DNA of 64,000 bases, from contig CM114275.1 of assembly GCA_050084515.1 (NCBI GenBank), forward strand, positions 17,732,001 through 17,796,000, given 5' to 3'. The position numbers and the translations under genes are program-made. The notes under the pieces were generated by a model. It did not search any database. It saw nothing but the letters and a program-made list of their open reading frames with translations, and was not told the origin of the DNA. This DNA comes from Blasia pusilla. Its lineage: Eukaryota; Marchantiophyta; Marchantiopsida; Blasiales. Positions 32,349 through 48,200 of this stretch are shown here, piece by piece (position 1 is the first letter of the stretch; each line of letters opens with the position of its first letter).

Positions 32349-35086
32349 TATGAATGGAGCCAACTTTTGCATGGACTTATTCATTTTGTGTCCAATAGTA
32401 CGCCATTGGTAGGTGCAAAACACACCCAAGACTACATAAATTTAGGAAACTTTGTAACATTTTGGGACAAAAGTAAAGTGCAAGCATTTGTGATGAGGTA
32501 AAATATTGTTATTTAGTATAGTCCATCCAACTATTCCTGTGGAATTTGTAAATGAACTCAAATGACATGATCCCTGTCATTTGGGCTCCCATAACTCTCA
32601 AAATCTATAAATAGGTTGGTGATAGTAGGCAGCACGAATTCTGATTGGAAATTTTATTCGGTCCAATAGAGTGTTTGTAATCCTAAGCATATCATTGTTA
32701 GAGTTGAATATCCTTCAACTTGTCACATTGTGGCAAGTTGAAGGTTGAAGAAGACTTGTTAGGCAGGTGGATATTATGTGAATATCATATTTTCATATGG
32801 GATGATTTGAGTCCATTTTGGACCTCTTGCTTTAGATACCTAGTTAATTTTGTAGGTGTTTAGGCTAAATCTTGGGAGTAATTGGCACCTCTAATTAGGA
32901 AAGTGTTTTGATTAGACATTGTAGTAATACAAATCATTCATCATATGTTATTGTAATTTATGCACATGCATTGATGTCAATAACATAATACATGTACTTA
33001 CATCCTTGTATCAAAAGGTTACACATAAATTCAACAAAATTAGAGATTGATATTTAAATCATCACAAAATAGTTGAGTCGATGGAACCAAACATTTATAT
33101 TATTATGGGAGAGTGCCTTTTTGATTTGTAAACATTTCTTTTATGACATGTGGCAACTAGTCGGCAAGAAAAATGTTTGTCCTTATGAAAATGACGAATT
33201 TTTTTTTGAATTTGTGTGCAATATCATTAATCCTTTGCTTTCACAAGTTATATATTAACAAAAGGTCTTTAAACACTTTTTATTCTTGTGCATCGCACGA
33301 GCATCTTACTAGTAGATCTAATATGCGTATGGAACTAATTTTTCACAACTAGAGTTTGGAAAGTTAAATAAAAAAATAAGTTTCTCCAAGCCTCCCATTT
33401 TCATAGCTTGAGTTTGGAAGGTTTGATCCTAGGAGGAGCATCTCCAAGCTTCCAATTGGAATGTGCCTTTCTCCAATGCCCCAAGGTTCCAGGAAATTGA
33501 CCTGTGCATGCACATTACCTACACTTATGCAAAGATATACTTTTGAATGCGAGTGGCTTGAATTCCAAAGTGTGGACGGTGATTTTGCAGGAAAAGTGAG
33601 AGACGATGACTGGAAGAAGCATTGGGTCTTCTTTTGTGGCCTTGCAAATGATGAAGATTTCTTCATAAAGAAGAGGAAGTTAGTGAGCAATATATTTGCC
33701 AAGCTCAAAATCACAGAATTGATGTAGGACACGGAGGTTAGTTATGGCGATGTAGATGGGTTTTGAGAAGATATAAGAGACCGTGAACTAAAGATGAAAT
33801 ATCCCCATCAATGTAGTCAAAGTGACCAGGGGTTCATACCTTGCCAACCTTTGGATGTATAGGCCTATATCCATGACATCATCATCGATCATCATCTTCT
33901 CGGTTGGACAGAGGAGAGGAGGAAACAGTTCTACCACGATGAGTGGCATTAGGCCAACACAAGCAAGGTAGATTGTCGAGAAGCCTTAGAGGCCTACTAT
34001 CTTCTTTAGATGGAGATGGAACATATCCCTCAATTGAAGAGGAGATGCATAATGCAAATGAAAATGAAGGTTGAGTCCAATTGGAAGAGGAGATTTAAGA
34101 GGACGTAAGAGGTGTTTTAAATGACTTGAATATAGGTCATAATATAAGTTTTGATGGGCTGGAGAGAATTCCGATCACCGTGTACGTAATGGCGTTAGTC
34201 CCAGGACCTTTTGTGGGCAGAGTTCTTTGGATAATAGTGAATTTATTTCTTGTATATCACAATTGGAGAGTTTAATAAGAATTCCCAACAAACCTTTGAT
34301 TAGGAAGCCGGATAAAGTTTTTCGAAGGGGAAGCACCAATAGTTGTCTGAGGAGCACGAGAGACTAAAGAGAGAGATGGAGAGGGTCGTGAACGAGTCAA
34401 TTTCCAAAGATGAGCTACAAAAGAGTAGTAAGGGCAGACCATATGGAGCAATGGAGGAGGGCATACAAATCCATCATCATGAGATGACAACAAGAAATAG
34501 ATAAACTGCTACAATGGAGAGCAAGGAGCACCATGGGAGAACTCACACATGAGACAACTCTACACAAGGGTCGTCTTATGAAAGAGGTTGACATAATCCT
34601 ATTTCAACGTTTCAAGTAGTTTTGGCCGCCTGCTCTATGCATAGCATGGGACAATACAATGGATCCAAACACCGCCAACTATGCTTCTATGGTGCTGGCA
34701 CCAACGATGGTTGCATAAAAATGGACAAGTCTCCTCCTAGGAGAGACGTAGATGGACAAGTTTGGATATTTCTACAAACATGGATCGCAAGAGGTGAGGT
34801 CCATACTTACAGCTCATGATGGAAAGTAGGGCAAGGGTGAGTGGCGCAATAAAGGGCGAGAGAGTTGAGGTGGGGGAGTAAGAAATGAGAAAGTATGGAA
34901 CACGAAGGCAAATAAGGGGAATGAGTTAGAAGGAGAAGATGGGATCCACATGGACAAGTCCTTCAATATGATGGATGTAAATTCACAAACATGGGCTTTG
35001 TCCACACGTAACCTTGGCATAAACAACTCTCAATCCGAGGCAACAAGAGCAAGATATGCTTAGTTGGATTAGGGCAATATCGTGTG
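32349..35086. other. No gene recognised
   Basis: AT-rich intergenic DNA 3' of the omega-amidase gene. A plus-strand frame at 33461-33727 (FECEWLEFQSVDGDFAG, DDDWKKHWVFFCGLANDEDF) has protein-like composition but no start context, neighbours or motif I know. It may be a transposon fragment. Confidence 0.4.
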
Positions 35087-35157
35087 CATACACATCGTTA
35101 CACAACATACATGGCTGTCACCAAACACACACACAAACACACACATTCCCATACTCA
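35087..35157 (-). repeat. G2 LTR fragment, outer part
   Basis: GTGCATACACATCG, ACACAACATACATGGC and the ACACACACAAACACACACA tract match, inverted, the first 140 bp of the G2 LTR (12263 on). It continues across the solo LTR into 36193. Confidence 0.7.
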
Positions 35158-35162
35158 CTTAT

Positions 35163-36187
35163 TTTTGCGACCCTCGTAACCAAACAATACCAAATAGGCG
35201 CCAAGCGAAACATCAGAACTCAAGTGAACTCACGCTGCGAGGTAAACGCTTTGGAGAGGCGTTTGGAAAGGTCTCTTGGAAAAGTCTAAGAGACAAAACG
35301 CGGAACAGAGTTGTGCGTTTCATGCATTAGTGGTCGCGACCAGGAAACTTAGACCAAACGTGAGCCAAGACTTGAGAAGAGTTGAGTCTTGGGAGGTTGG
35401 TTGCCAAAGAGGTAAGAACCAGTTTGGAACACGACTAGCGTTTAGGAGAATCTGGCTGTGTTTAGGACCATAACGTTGCGCTCAGAGATGCATTTGAGAC
35501 AAGAACACGTTGGAAAGTTTATCTTGAGACGCTTCCAAGGCACTAAAGATCTCAGCAATCGCATAAGTATAGGCTGAGATGTTGGCCAAAAACGATTGAG
35601 AGAGCAATCGGGTTGAGGGCCAATTGGAGAGGCCCGGTGTCTTTCCCTAAATGTAGGGGGCCCCGGAGATCCCCAGAAGTACTAGTAAGGGAGGAGTCTC
35701 TCCGAAATGTCTCGGAACACGAATCTCCACTTTGGGCGCCAAAAGGCGTTTCAGAGGCACGGGATGGAACGAGAGTTTGGCGTTGGAACACGAAACCCAA
35801 ACCTGATCCAAGGGAGTGGACTTTGTATGCCACACTTGGATTCCAACCCGAGATTTACTTCGTGCGGGTCTTGGTGAGGAACTCATTGGATGTCCATCGG
35901 AGAGTTGGAACCGCCAGGCGCGAAACGCCGTTTCAAGTTCCTGAACCGACCAGAAAGTCTGTCCCAAGTCTTTCGAGATTTGCCCGTGTTGTAAACCGCG
36001 AAACTAGGAAGGTTGAGCTTGATAAGAGTTCGAGACAAGAACTCGGAAAGTTAGCCCGCTGATTGATCCAAGACCCAACTAACCAGAGTGCGTGTTTGGA
36101 TGCAAATCAGCGTTGAGAGCGAGACCTACTGAATGCACGCTTCTGCAACAAACAAGATTAACGTTCAAGGAGAGTAGGCGCACGACA
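35163..36187 (+). repeat. Solo LTR of G1 family
   Basis: It starts near TGCGACCCTCGTAACCAAAC and ends GTTCAAGGAGAGTAGG, CGCACGACA. CTTAT flanks both sides (35158-35162, 36188-36192). No internal region, so it formed by LTR-LTR recombination. Its order matches the 3' LTR at 21713-22714 and shows that the 5' LTR of the full element is the inverted one. It interrupts a G2 LTR. Confidence 0.88.
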
Positions 36188-36192
36188 CTTAT

Positions 36193-37103
<911 letters not shown>

Positions 37104-39117
37104 ATCGCCACCCTAGTTGGCGGTTAGGTCGTTCTAACTTTAGATAGTCATCTATCTCTACCTACCATGAGATACATCTCTAGGACGCTAAGAGCAAAAA
37201 AGCGAGGTGCTCATGTGGCCCCATCGTTAGTTGCCTTTTTGTCATCCATGTCATAGAAAAAAGTTGGAATCTATACTTACCTACTCAAGGTTGCACTCTG
37301 ATAAAGTTTGTGTTTGCGGACATGTCCATGTCTATCCTATGGACAGACATGTCCGTGCAAGCTCAGGTACTCGAGGCCCACACCCAAACCTGCTCGTAGC
37401 CTGGCCTGGGACAGGCCCTCAGTGCGGGCTCAACGCCCGCCCTAGGCCTGCAAAATTTGGTCAGGCAGACCATCTATCAGTCTGACGGACCAATTTTTGG
37501 TGTAGTGGACCAAATCTTTGCAGGCCCTCAAGCCCGCTCCTTGCCTGCTTGGAGCCTGCACCTGTCTGCCCTAGCCCGTGTCCAATCTGCTTGGAGCCCA
37601 CGCCTGCCCGTCCTAGTCCGTGCTTGCCCACCCTTAGCCCGCACTTGCCTTCCTTGAGCCCGCACCTATTCGCCCTAGCCCGCGCCCAATCAGCCTTGAG
37701 GCCGCGCCTGCCCGCCTAGCCTGCAATTGCCCGGCCTTGAGCCCCCATGTGCCCGCCGGAAGCCCAAACGTGCTGGCCTAGAGCCCACATTTGCCCGCCC
37801 TAGCCTACATCCAATCAGCCTTGAGCCCGCACCTGCACGCCTAGAGCCCGCACCTTCCCACCCAAAGCTTATGCCCAATCAGCCCAGAGCCCGCGCCTGC
37901 CTACTTGAAGCCCTTGCCCGCCCGCCCTACAAGCCATAGAAGGGGTGCGGGCTCCGTTAGCCTGGGTTTAGGTGACGGGCTCGCGTGCGGGCTAGGCATG
38001 TCCGAGGACATGTCCGTTTCCCTGCAACCTTGTACCAACTCTATGTATATCTAGGGCATATCCACCGTCCCCGAGGAACCCTAGTGAGAGGTGGCATCTG
38101 ACACGCTATATGCCACCCTCTCTAACATCCATCATAGACTAACATAGTGGCTGCACTATGGGCAAAACCACACTACATATAGCGCAAGTCTGTAGGAACT
38201 ACTACTAAGCTTGGATCAATTGTACCGTCAATGTTAGGAAGGTGATATGGCGCACAGTTACGCACATGATCCTTCTAAACCATACAATCGCGTTCGTCCA
38301 ATAAGTGAACACTAGGTGGTAAAACCTCACGCACTCTCAAGATAGTACGCCCTGCAGTCATATCCAACATCATGGGTGCCGTCTACTGCAAGTAGACATA
38401 GTCTCCTTGATGAAACCTCTAGATAGTTGGTCTATAATCACCTCCCCAAATAGTCGCATACCTCAAAGTATCCCAATGCTGGGCAATCGCCAAGTTCTCA
38501 AACGCCATAGGCATCACTCTTCAAAACAACTCAGCCCTCTAAAAACATGCTCACATCCATATATCACAGTCATTGAGGTTCAACACCTCACTGGCATCTT
38601 GACAAATGGCTGCATCTAAATCTAGCCCTCAGGCCATAAAGCAGCAAGTACGGTGAGAAAGATGTTAAGGATGCTTGGCTACTAAATCTGTATACCATTG
38701 CTAACCACGACAACTGGAGATCCCAATTTCCTAGGTGACATGTCTGCAAGGCAAACTTGCGTAAACATCTCTTCACTGTTTGTACAACCCTCTCCGCTAG
38801 TCCATCCGTCTAAGGATGATCTCGCAAAGTGTGCCCTGGTCAATTAGCGCCTAATCATATAAGGCCAAAAACTCCCCGGAAAACTCGGTACCCTGGTCTG
38901 TCAATACTTGAGCTGATGCGTCATAATGACTTAACACTCAATCTAGGAAGACATACGCTACTACCTCACTCACTTTTTCAAGCAATGCAACCAACACTGT
39001 CCACTTTGAGGAGTGCTCTACCATCACCAACACGTAACGACTATGGTGCTCCGTCAAAGGTAAAGGTCCTCCAGTTAGATCCACTCTGCCGCAGATGCAC
39101 AAACTCTACGCCATCTT
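37104..39117 (-). pseudogene. G2 gypsy pol 3' part, copy 3, interrupted by a hAT-like element
   Basis: Reading minus: integrase core fragments (about 39090-38830, spellings matching KWxKLVAL and LTDQGTxF regions), the DWDLQLSWLAM block (about 38720), SPYLLLYG (about 38640), HLPNIDGTIDPSL (about 38230) and the PHD-like end (DGC, RGWHIACQMPPLTRVPRG, RWICPRY; 38190-38053). Many stops. The 747-bp element at 37286-38032 sits between the PHD end and the LTR. The 5' side is lost at 39117, where it abuts an inverted gag piece of G1. Confidence 0.8.
37286..38032. mobile_element. hAT-like non-autonomous element, GC-rich
   Basis: Termini CAAGGTTGCA and TGCAACCTTG are inverted, with a further inverted GGACATGTCC about 25-35 bp in. 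Flanks TACCTACT (37278-37285) and TACCAACT (38033-38040) are an 8-bp target duplication with one mismatch, as for hAT transposons. The interior is a degenerate tandem of about 20-30 bp units built on GAGCCCGCACCTGCCCGCC. No transposase. Composition (very GC-rich, pyrimidine-biased) is unlike the surroundings. Confidence 0.75.
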
Positions 39118-39350
39118 GGAACGTATTCTTGGTACTCCTGAGTGATTCGGTTGCCAATTAACATCTTGAACTCCTCCCAACTCAGAGATGATCCATGTGC
39201 TAGATGTTCTTTTCAATGAGCCATCCACCATTGGAGTGCATGATCCTTGAGGAACGTGATCACCATGGTCACCTTGTCCTACTCCTTTGCCCTTTGCCCC
39301 TCAAAGTATAGTTCCAACTCCGCAATCATATTGGAGTATGATTGCATTAA
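39118..39350 (-). pseudogene. G1 gag fragment, inverted
   Basis: The minus strand matches G1 gag at about 16870-17080: a GAGTTGGAACTATACTTTGAG block, GGATCATGC then CAATGGTGG, and GAGTTGGGAGGAGTTCAAG. It lies head-to-head with forward G1 pol starting near 39380, so the copy was internally inverted. Confidence 0.8.
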
Positions 39351-39379
39351 TTTTTGTTGGGAGGTGTGGAAACGTCCCT

Positions 39380-42300
39380 TCAAGTCACCAAGATCAATGT
39401 ATCATCTTGCCCAATCTTGTGTACCTAAGATCCAAGATCGCTGATTGTGATGTGATGTTGCTCGTTGATACAAATGCTCTACATTCCTTCCTAAGTCCAA
39501 GAATTGTAAATGAGTTGGGTTTGTCGACCACTAAGGAAGACAAACCGATTCGGGTGGGCTTTGGTAGAGGCAAGTCTCACCATATTTCAGAGTGAGTTTT
39601 GGGATTAACCTTTGGATGCGGAGTATTCGAGTTGACAAAGAATTCAATGTGTGCGAGATGGGTAGCATTGATGGAGTTTTGGGAGACACATTCCTAGATG
39701 CGTATGAGGTGGAGTTGAGGCGAAGACCATTGAGGTTGAGCGTCTTAGTGAAAGGCAAGCAGTTGCAGGTGAGGTTGGTTCGTGAGGTTTCTATAAAAAG
39801 GTAGTTGGTAAACGCCATTATAACGAGGAGTTTGATCGAGTTAGAAGATGGGTTTCTTTGCTTGATGAGACAAGTAGAGGAGGTTGCAAGCAAGAAACGT
39901 GGAGATCAAGACTCAACTTTGAGGGGAATCTCAAAAGTGCTCCAGAGAGTAGTAAAGGAATTTGGTGATGTCTTGACAAATGAGCTTCCGACTGAGTTGG
40001 CACCATATAGGGAAGTTGATCATAAGATAGAGGTGATACTTGGGTCTCAATTGCCTTCAAAGACCCCAAATACATTGATGAGGAGGAACTTTTTGAGTTG
40101 AAAAAATAGTTAGGTGAGGTCTTAGAAAAGGGTTACATCAGAACTAGCAAGTCACCTTACAGAGCGCCCGTACTCTTTGTGAAGATGAAGGATGGGTTGT
40201 TGAAACTCTGTGTTGATTATCGTGTGCTGAATAAAGTGACAATGAGGAATAATTAACCTCTTCCAATGATCCATGATCTCTTTGATAGATTGTCAAGGGC
40301 TAAGTACTTCAGTAGGATTGACAATTTGACTTGAAGTCAGGGTATTACCAAATTTGGATCGCCGAAGAAGACGTGGAGAAGACTACATGTAGTACGAGAT
40401 ATAGCTCGTTCAAGTTTGTATTAATGCCCTTCGGTCTATGTAATGCACTTCCAACGTTGATCATGTTGATGAACTCAATCTTTCATCAAGAGACGGATGA
40501 GTATGTGATCATCTACATTGATGACATACTAATCTATTTGAAGTCATTAGAGGAGCACACTCAATATTTGAGAGCAGTGTTGTCGAAGCTTAGGGCAAAC
40601 AAGTTGTATGCGAATGTGGAGAAGAGCGAATTCAAGCTAAGCAAGATCAAGTTCTTGGGTCATGTGATTAGCGCAAATGGAGTTAGTCGGGATATGGATA
40701 AAGTGAAAGGATTTCCAAGTGGAAACCACCTTCTGGAGTGATATATAATATATCACTCACGTATTTTGAGACCCAAGATCTAGTGACACTGAAACAATTG
40801 CGATGGCATGATACCTTGGCGTTGAGGAATGTGGAACTAGTCCACAAGTTAGGGAAGGATAATGTCATTCTAGATGCATTGAGTTGCAAGGATGAGCACA
40901 TGCCATCGACGACACAAGTCTTGAGAGTAATGTTCCCTGGGGAAACACATCTCGAGAGAAGGATTCGTGAAGGATACATGAAGGACATCGAAGAAATCAA
41001 GTACTTAAGGAAGGTGAAGCAGGGTGAGAAGGTGGCCAACATAAGTTTGAGGCATGGCTTACTAAGGATTAAGCAGAGCAGGATCTATGTGGGCAAAGGC
41101 AAGCTACGGACTAAGTTGTTAGTAGAATGTCACGACGCACCCTTGGTAGGACATCGAGGGGAGAAATCCACGTTGACTGCTCTAACTAAGAGGTTCTTTT
41201 GGCCCAACATGAAAGAGGATGTTTCTCAATATGTGAAGACATGTGTGATCTGCCAAGCGAAAAAAGTTTCTTATGGAAAGAAATAAGGCTTGCTTCACCC
41301 TTTTCCAATTCCAAAAGGACCCTTGCAAAGTGTGAGTATGGACTTTATTATGAGTCTTTTAGAATCTAAGGGATACAACGCTATACTTGTGATAGTTTCT
41401 CGGTTCCGCAAGTTGGGGAGATTCGTGCCGACGGTGGATTCCGCGACTTTCGGACTGTTCGTGGATAGCGAGTAGCGAGCTTAGGGGCTGCATAGGAGTA
41501 TTTTTTTCAGATCGGGATCCAAAGTTTACTGATGCTTTTTGGAAGCACTTATTCAAAGGCTTAGGACAAAGCTGAGTCTTAGTACCTCTTTCCATCCCCA
41601 GAACGATGGACAAACGGAAAAAATAAACTCGATCGTGAATAAGTACTTAAAGAATTACGATAATGCAAATGAGCGAGATTGGGCAAAGTGGCTAAGCATG
41701 GTTGAGTATTGCTACAATTCAACCAATTGCAAGCATTCTGCAAGTGGAGAATCTCCGTTTCTTTTGGCATATGGACGTGAGCCAAAAGGGCCTCTTGATC
41801 TGGCCCTTCCGAAGGGTACAACATCGACACAGACCCAACAAGCAATGGCAAAAGGTTTGTAAGTGGAGATGCAAGAACGAGAAGAGTGGGCAAGAAGGAG
41901 TCTTGCAAAGGCTCAACTAAGGTACGTTAAGCATGCTAACAAGAGTTAGCGCCAAGTGAGATTCCAAATAGGAGAGCAAGTGTGGTTAAATGTGAAGAAT
42001 CTCGCTCTTCCAAAGGAGTTGACCTCAAAGTTGTTTGCCAAGTATGCTAGACCGTATGTGATCAAAGAAAATCTTTTTGAGGATGTGTATACATTGGAGC
42101 TTCTAGAAGAGTTCAAGATTCATCCAACTTTCAATATGTTATCATTGAAGAAGTGTCTTTAGGATAATGTGCGTCCCGAGCAAAAATACGTATTGAGACC
42201 ACAAACGGTGATCCTTAATAAAGAACCAGAGTTCGAGATGGAGACCATCTTGCATTCAAGACGTAGGGTCAAAAAGTACTAGTACTTGGTCAAGAAAGAG

Positions 42301-42490
42301 GCGAAACCCTAACATGTGAAAGAGGCGACTTGCATTGCGGAGGCAAATTTGGAACATGCGCAAGAGGTGTTGCAAGACTTCAAATGGATGTAGGAAATTA
42401 AAAGTACACGCGTTAGTACTTGGAGCAGCTAGGGATATGACTTGCGACCATGGGAAGCTTGGGCCAAAGGCCGTGGTAAACTAGAATAGA
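39380..42490 (+). pseudogene. G1 chromovirus copy 2: protease to chromodomain, degraded
   Basis: Protease: YLRSKIADCDVMLLVDTNAL (Gly of DTG is Asn) and GDTFLDAYEVELRRRPLRL (39690). [40 protein letters not shown] and YVIIYIDDILIYLKS (about 40510). At 40736-40758 an internal deletion of roughly 400 bp removes late RT and early RNase H, leaving the near-palindrome GAGTGATATATAATATATCA. Integrase: CHDAPLVGHRGEKSTLTAL, CVICQAKK and MDFIMSLLES. The chromodomain is broken (EFEMETILHSRRRVKKY then stop). It lacks LTRs. Coding frames are shifted many times. Confidence 0.9.
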
Positions 42491-44002
<1,512 letters not shown>

Positions 44003-44165
44003 AGCACATAGACGACAGACATCGAGTGAACACTGCACCCATGACTACCACACGGAACAACCAGCGTTAGAAACCACACCGGAGGAGGTCCAAGACACGA
44101 CCAGTGTCAAGGATCTTTCCACAAGAAAACGAAGAGCAAGGGCGTGGACGATCCAGTGAGATCAA

Positions 44166-45134
44166 ATGGCTCACTTGAGATTGATCGCACCAAACTCACG
44201 CCACTATGTCAAGAAAAATGAGGCAAGGTGTGACAAGGAACGACTCCATGCATTTGTCACACATTCAACAGAGGTTGTACCATATCCGGAAGTGGCATCC
44301 ATCACAGCACGTTCTCGAACTAGAAGGAAAATGGGAAAGCTTCAGGCCAACCAGATGTTGGCATGGAATACAATGATGCAAGCAAAGCAAAAGAAGAGCA
44401 AGGCGATGGATGTCCAAGAAGGAATCGAACCTCCTCGAATGGACGGCTCGTAAGACAACTCGAATTAGAGCAGTCGCTTTGAGGGCTGAAAACATGCAAT
44501 TGAAGAAGGACTTAGCCGCCGCTTCAAAGAGGATAACACTTAGTTTGGGAAAGCAATGCAAGAGTATCGTGGTAATCGGGAATGACCACCGCAAATCTGT
44601 TAGAACTCGGATCAAGTAGTGGGCAAGCACACAACCACAACACAAATCACGGAGGTTGCAACACAGTAGCCAAAGAGGTAGCAAAAGAGGAAGCAGATAG
44701 GGTCCTAGAAATCCATGATAGGAAAACCAGAGAACTCAATTTAGTTATCATGGGATGAACTTTTCCAAGGAAGAAGATCGAATTCAGTTTTGCAAGAGAA
44801 GGTCTTCACAACTCGGGGTCACACCAACAGTCATCTTCTGGGGATCAGACTTGGGAAAGGAACAGGGATCGACCAAACACCAATGTTGGTACAATTTGAT
44901 CCCTCACAACGGGACCAGCGATGGAAACGAGGTTGGCCATCCTCAGAAGAAAGCAATCTTGAAAGGATCTCGCTTATCCGTATCTTCCCATCGACCACCA
45001 AGCAAAGAGCAAAGACTCCTATTGAAAGGGAGAAGGTTCTGGCTGCCTGCAACAACGGTCTTTGGAGTGAACTCAGGGAAGGAAAGGCCACGACACTAGT
45101 ACCTAGGAGAAACAAAAATGCCGCACCAACATGA
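44166..45134 (+). pseudogene. LINE ORF1
   Basis: Pieces in several frames. A basic N-terminal part includes ARSRTRRKMGKLQANQMLAW. A coiled-coil stretch (RAVALRAENMQLKKDLAAAS, about 44475) follows. Then comes an RRM-like start (RELNLVIMGMNFSKEEDRIQ, about 44730), VTPTVIFWGSDLGKEQ, PMLVQFDPSQR and REKVLAACNNGLWSELREG. This order (coiled coil, RRM, C-terminal domain) is the L1 ORF1 plan. It would bind element RNA in the ribonucleoprotein. Frameshifts near 44455 and 44830-44930. Confidence 0.65.
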
Positions 45135-45251
45135 CAAAGAGGAGGGGCAATGAGCGAAAACTCGGATTCCAACCAGGGAATTAGCAATTCTACAACTCGG
45201 AACCTGGACTTGGAGGTGACAAACCTACATGACAAGACCTCCCTATAGGGA

Positions 45252-48200
45252 ATGGAGGATGGGAAGGATATTACCAACCCATCCATTCAGGCACTTTTTC
45301 ACAATTGTGGAGGATCATTTTGGTCCAGCGGCAATGGCATTACATATCTGGGCACAAAATTGGACCTTATCTTTTTTGCTGAAACACATGAACATGAATT
45401 CAACCGCATTCCCAATATAGAGGACTTCCATGTTTTTGCTACCCACAACCCACTCACCAACAGCAAAAGCAAAGGATACGGTGGCCTGGCATGCTTGGTA
45501 GCACCATGGTTACAACCTTTTGTCTCCATAGCCAACATTGATGAGGAGAAACACTTCCTCTGGATCAAGGTCAACAAAGAAGTGGGGTTACCAAAAGATC
45601 TCCTCATTGTTGTTTGCTACTTCATTCCCACTGTGCTCAAAAGAGAATTCCCGTATGAGGCTCTCTCTACATCTATTGAGCACCACATGCACAAGGGAAA
45701 TATCCTCCTAGTAGGAGATTTCAATGGGAGAACGGCCAACACTCAAGCTCCAATCTACATGTCAAACAACACCAACGTGGAAGGGATTGATACTCAGTCG
45801 GCTGATGGGTCTCTCAGAGAAGTATTCTTCCCACACATGCAACGCAACTCAGTGGACAAGGAAAAAACAGCCAATGGAGAGAAACTTCTCCAACTTTGCT
45901 CAACACATTGTTTGGTACTCGCCAATGGCATGGCTATGTGGCCCACAAGTCAAGAGGTCGCACTTCCATTGACACTCGACTCCAACAGAGAAACCTCGAC
46001 ATCAGTGGTTGACTACCTGATTGGGGAAGTACATCAACTACCACATCTGGTTGCCAATGTGCAGGTCACGTCCGTTCTAGAATCTGATCATGAACCACTC
46101 TACTTTGACATCATGGTCTCCAAAACCATCCCAGAGGCTGCAGAAAAATTAATCCTGCCGACCAAATGTCGATACACTTTCCTTCAGGAAAAGAAAGATG
46201 AACTCGTCACACTTGTCAACAAGGCTCTTACAGAGTGCTCACCCTCAGTGAACACGACTGAGTTCAACGACATCCTAGATCAATGTTGCAGAAAAGTCCT
46301 ACCTTTCCAATTGTCTGGAGGCAAACACATTAGATCCACTTCTACGTTCTTCTCCCAACCCTGGTTTGACAAGGACTGCAAAGAGGCCCGCAGGGAGCTG
46401 AATCACCGGTTGAGGGAGGATCCACACTCTCCACACACTCAATTATTGCAGAAAACTTACAAACGATTGGTGCGTAGGAAGAAACACAAATACATTGCCA
46501 TCAAGATCACAGAGTTCACAGAACATATCAAATACCAATCGGCCAAATTCTGGAGAATACTCAGGAATAGACATAACATCATTCCACTCCAGGATCTACA
46601 GATCTGGACCACATATGGTACCCAACTTTACTACTCCAACACTGCCGCTCCCACCGACCCTTGGCCGAATGGGCTTCAGGATCTACCGGACCTCTTCACC
46701 ATTGACGATGTCACATCAGGAATCAAAAGGCTACATAACAAACCAGAGGATGGCCTGGGGTGCCGGCTCAAATGTTCAAATTCGCAAGTGAGGCAATTGG
46801 CCCAACCCTCACCAGAATGTTATATACTGCACTTCAACAGGGCTTCCCACCAGAATGGAAAATGAATACGATCTACCCACTCTTCAAGGCTTGAGACCCA
46901 ATGATACCATCCAACTACAGAACGATCATGATGAGCTCCCTCATGGCCAAGTTGTATGGGCTACTGCTGGAAAGGAAAATCAGCGATCGGGCTGAAGAAA
47001 AGAAGGTGCGAGCCAGGAGGACAAGCAGGTTTCCGACACTCACATAGCACCTGGATCACCTTCTCACACTCCGGTACTTGATTGAAGGAACTTCCAAGTC
47101 GAGAATTGGTCACAAGCCCGGTAAATTGTTCTGCTGTTTTGTAGACTTCAAGAAGGCCTTTGACACAGTCCCAAGGGCGCTCCTCTGGAAACGACTTGAA
47201 GAGTTGGGTGTCCCACCACAACAACTTACAACGATCAAGGTCTTATATGATCAGGTGTTTGCACAGATTGCCACTAAGAGGGGCAGATCTGAAACTTTAT
47301 CTTCCAACACCGGAGTCAAACAAGGATGCCCCCTCTCACCTACATTGTTTGGGCTCTACATTGACGAACTTGAAGAGGTGCTTTTTGGAGTGAATGGAGA
47401 TCCACTAGAGCTAGCACACCGCCTCATCCCCATTTGTTGTATGCAGATGATATAGTTCTGATGTCAGAACAAAGACATGGGCTCCAACTTTACCTCGAAT
47501 GCACTTTCAAGCACGCAACAAATCGGGCATGGAAGTCAACTTGCTGAAAACGAAGATAATCATCTTTGGATCACACTCCCTATGGCGCAATGTCACACAC
47601 TTTCACCTTCAGCCAGGGAATGAGAAGGGAGATCATTGAGATTGTGGGTGAGTACATATACCCGGGTGCAACTCAAACCCAACAACCAATGGAGAGCCAA
47701 TGGGAGTCGTAACAAGATCAATGCAGCTTGAGGGTCTACACTGCACAATCCAATTGCGAAGAATGGAACTCTGGCATATTCCACAAAACTCCATCTCTTC
47801 AAAGCTCGTGATCAGCCACACTCTATGCATCTGAAGTGTGGGGCCCAGGCTCAAGGCTTGGCCCCAGGGCCTTGAGGCCCCCAGAAACTCTTCATGCGCC
47901 GTAGTGGGCATTAGGAAAACCACCCCCACGACATTCTATTGGCTGAGTTTGGGAGGTACCAATGGAGATCCATCTTTGTTAAGAATCTGATCACATTTCT
48001 CCAACACCTTGAGGATATCTCGATGGGACGATCCCAATCGTCTATCTGCCCAGGCCTACGTGGTTTCAAAAGTAGTGCCACCCTTGGGGCTAAAAATTGG
48101 TACTATGATGTATGGAGTGGCTCATGAAATGGGGAATATCCATTGGTGACCTGCCTCTGCCACCCACCAGGACCTTGCTGAACAATTACACAACAACTAC

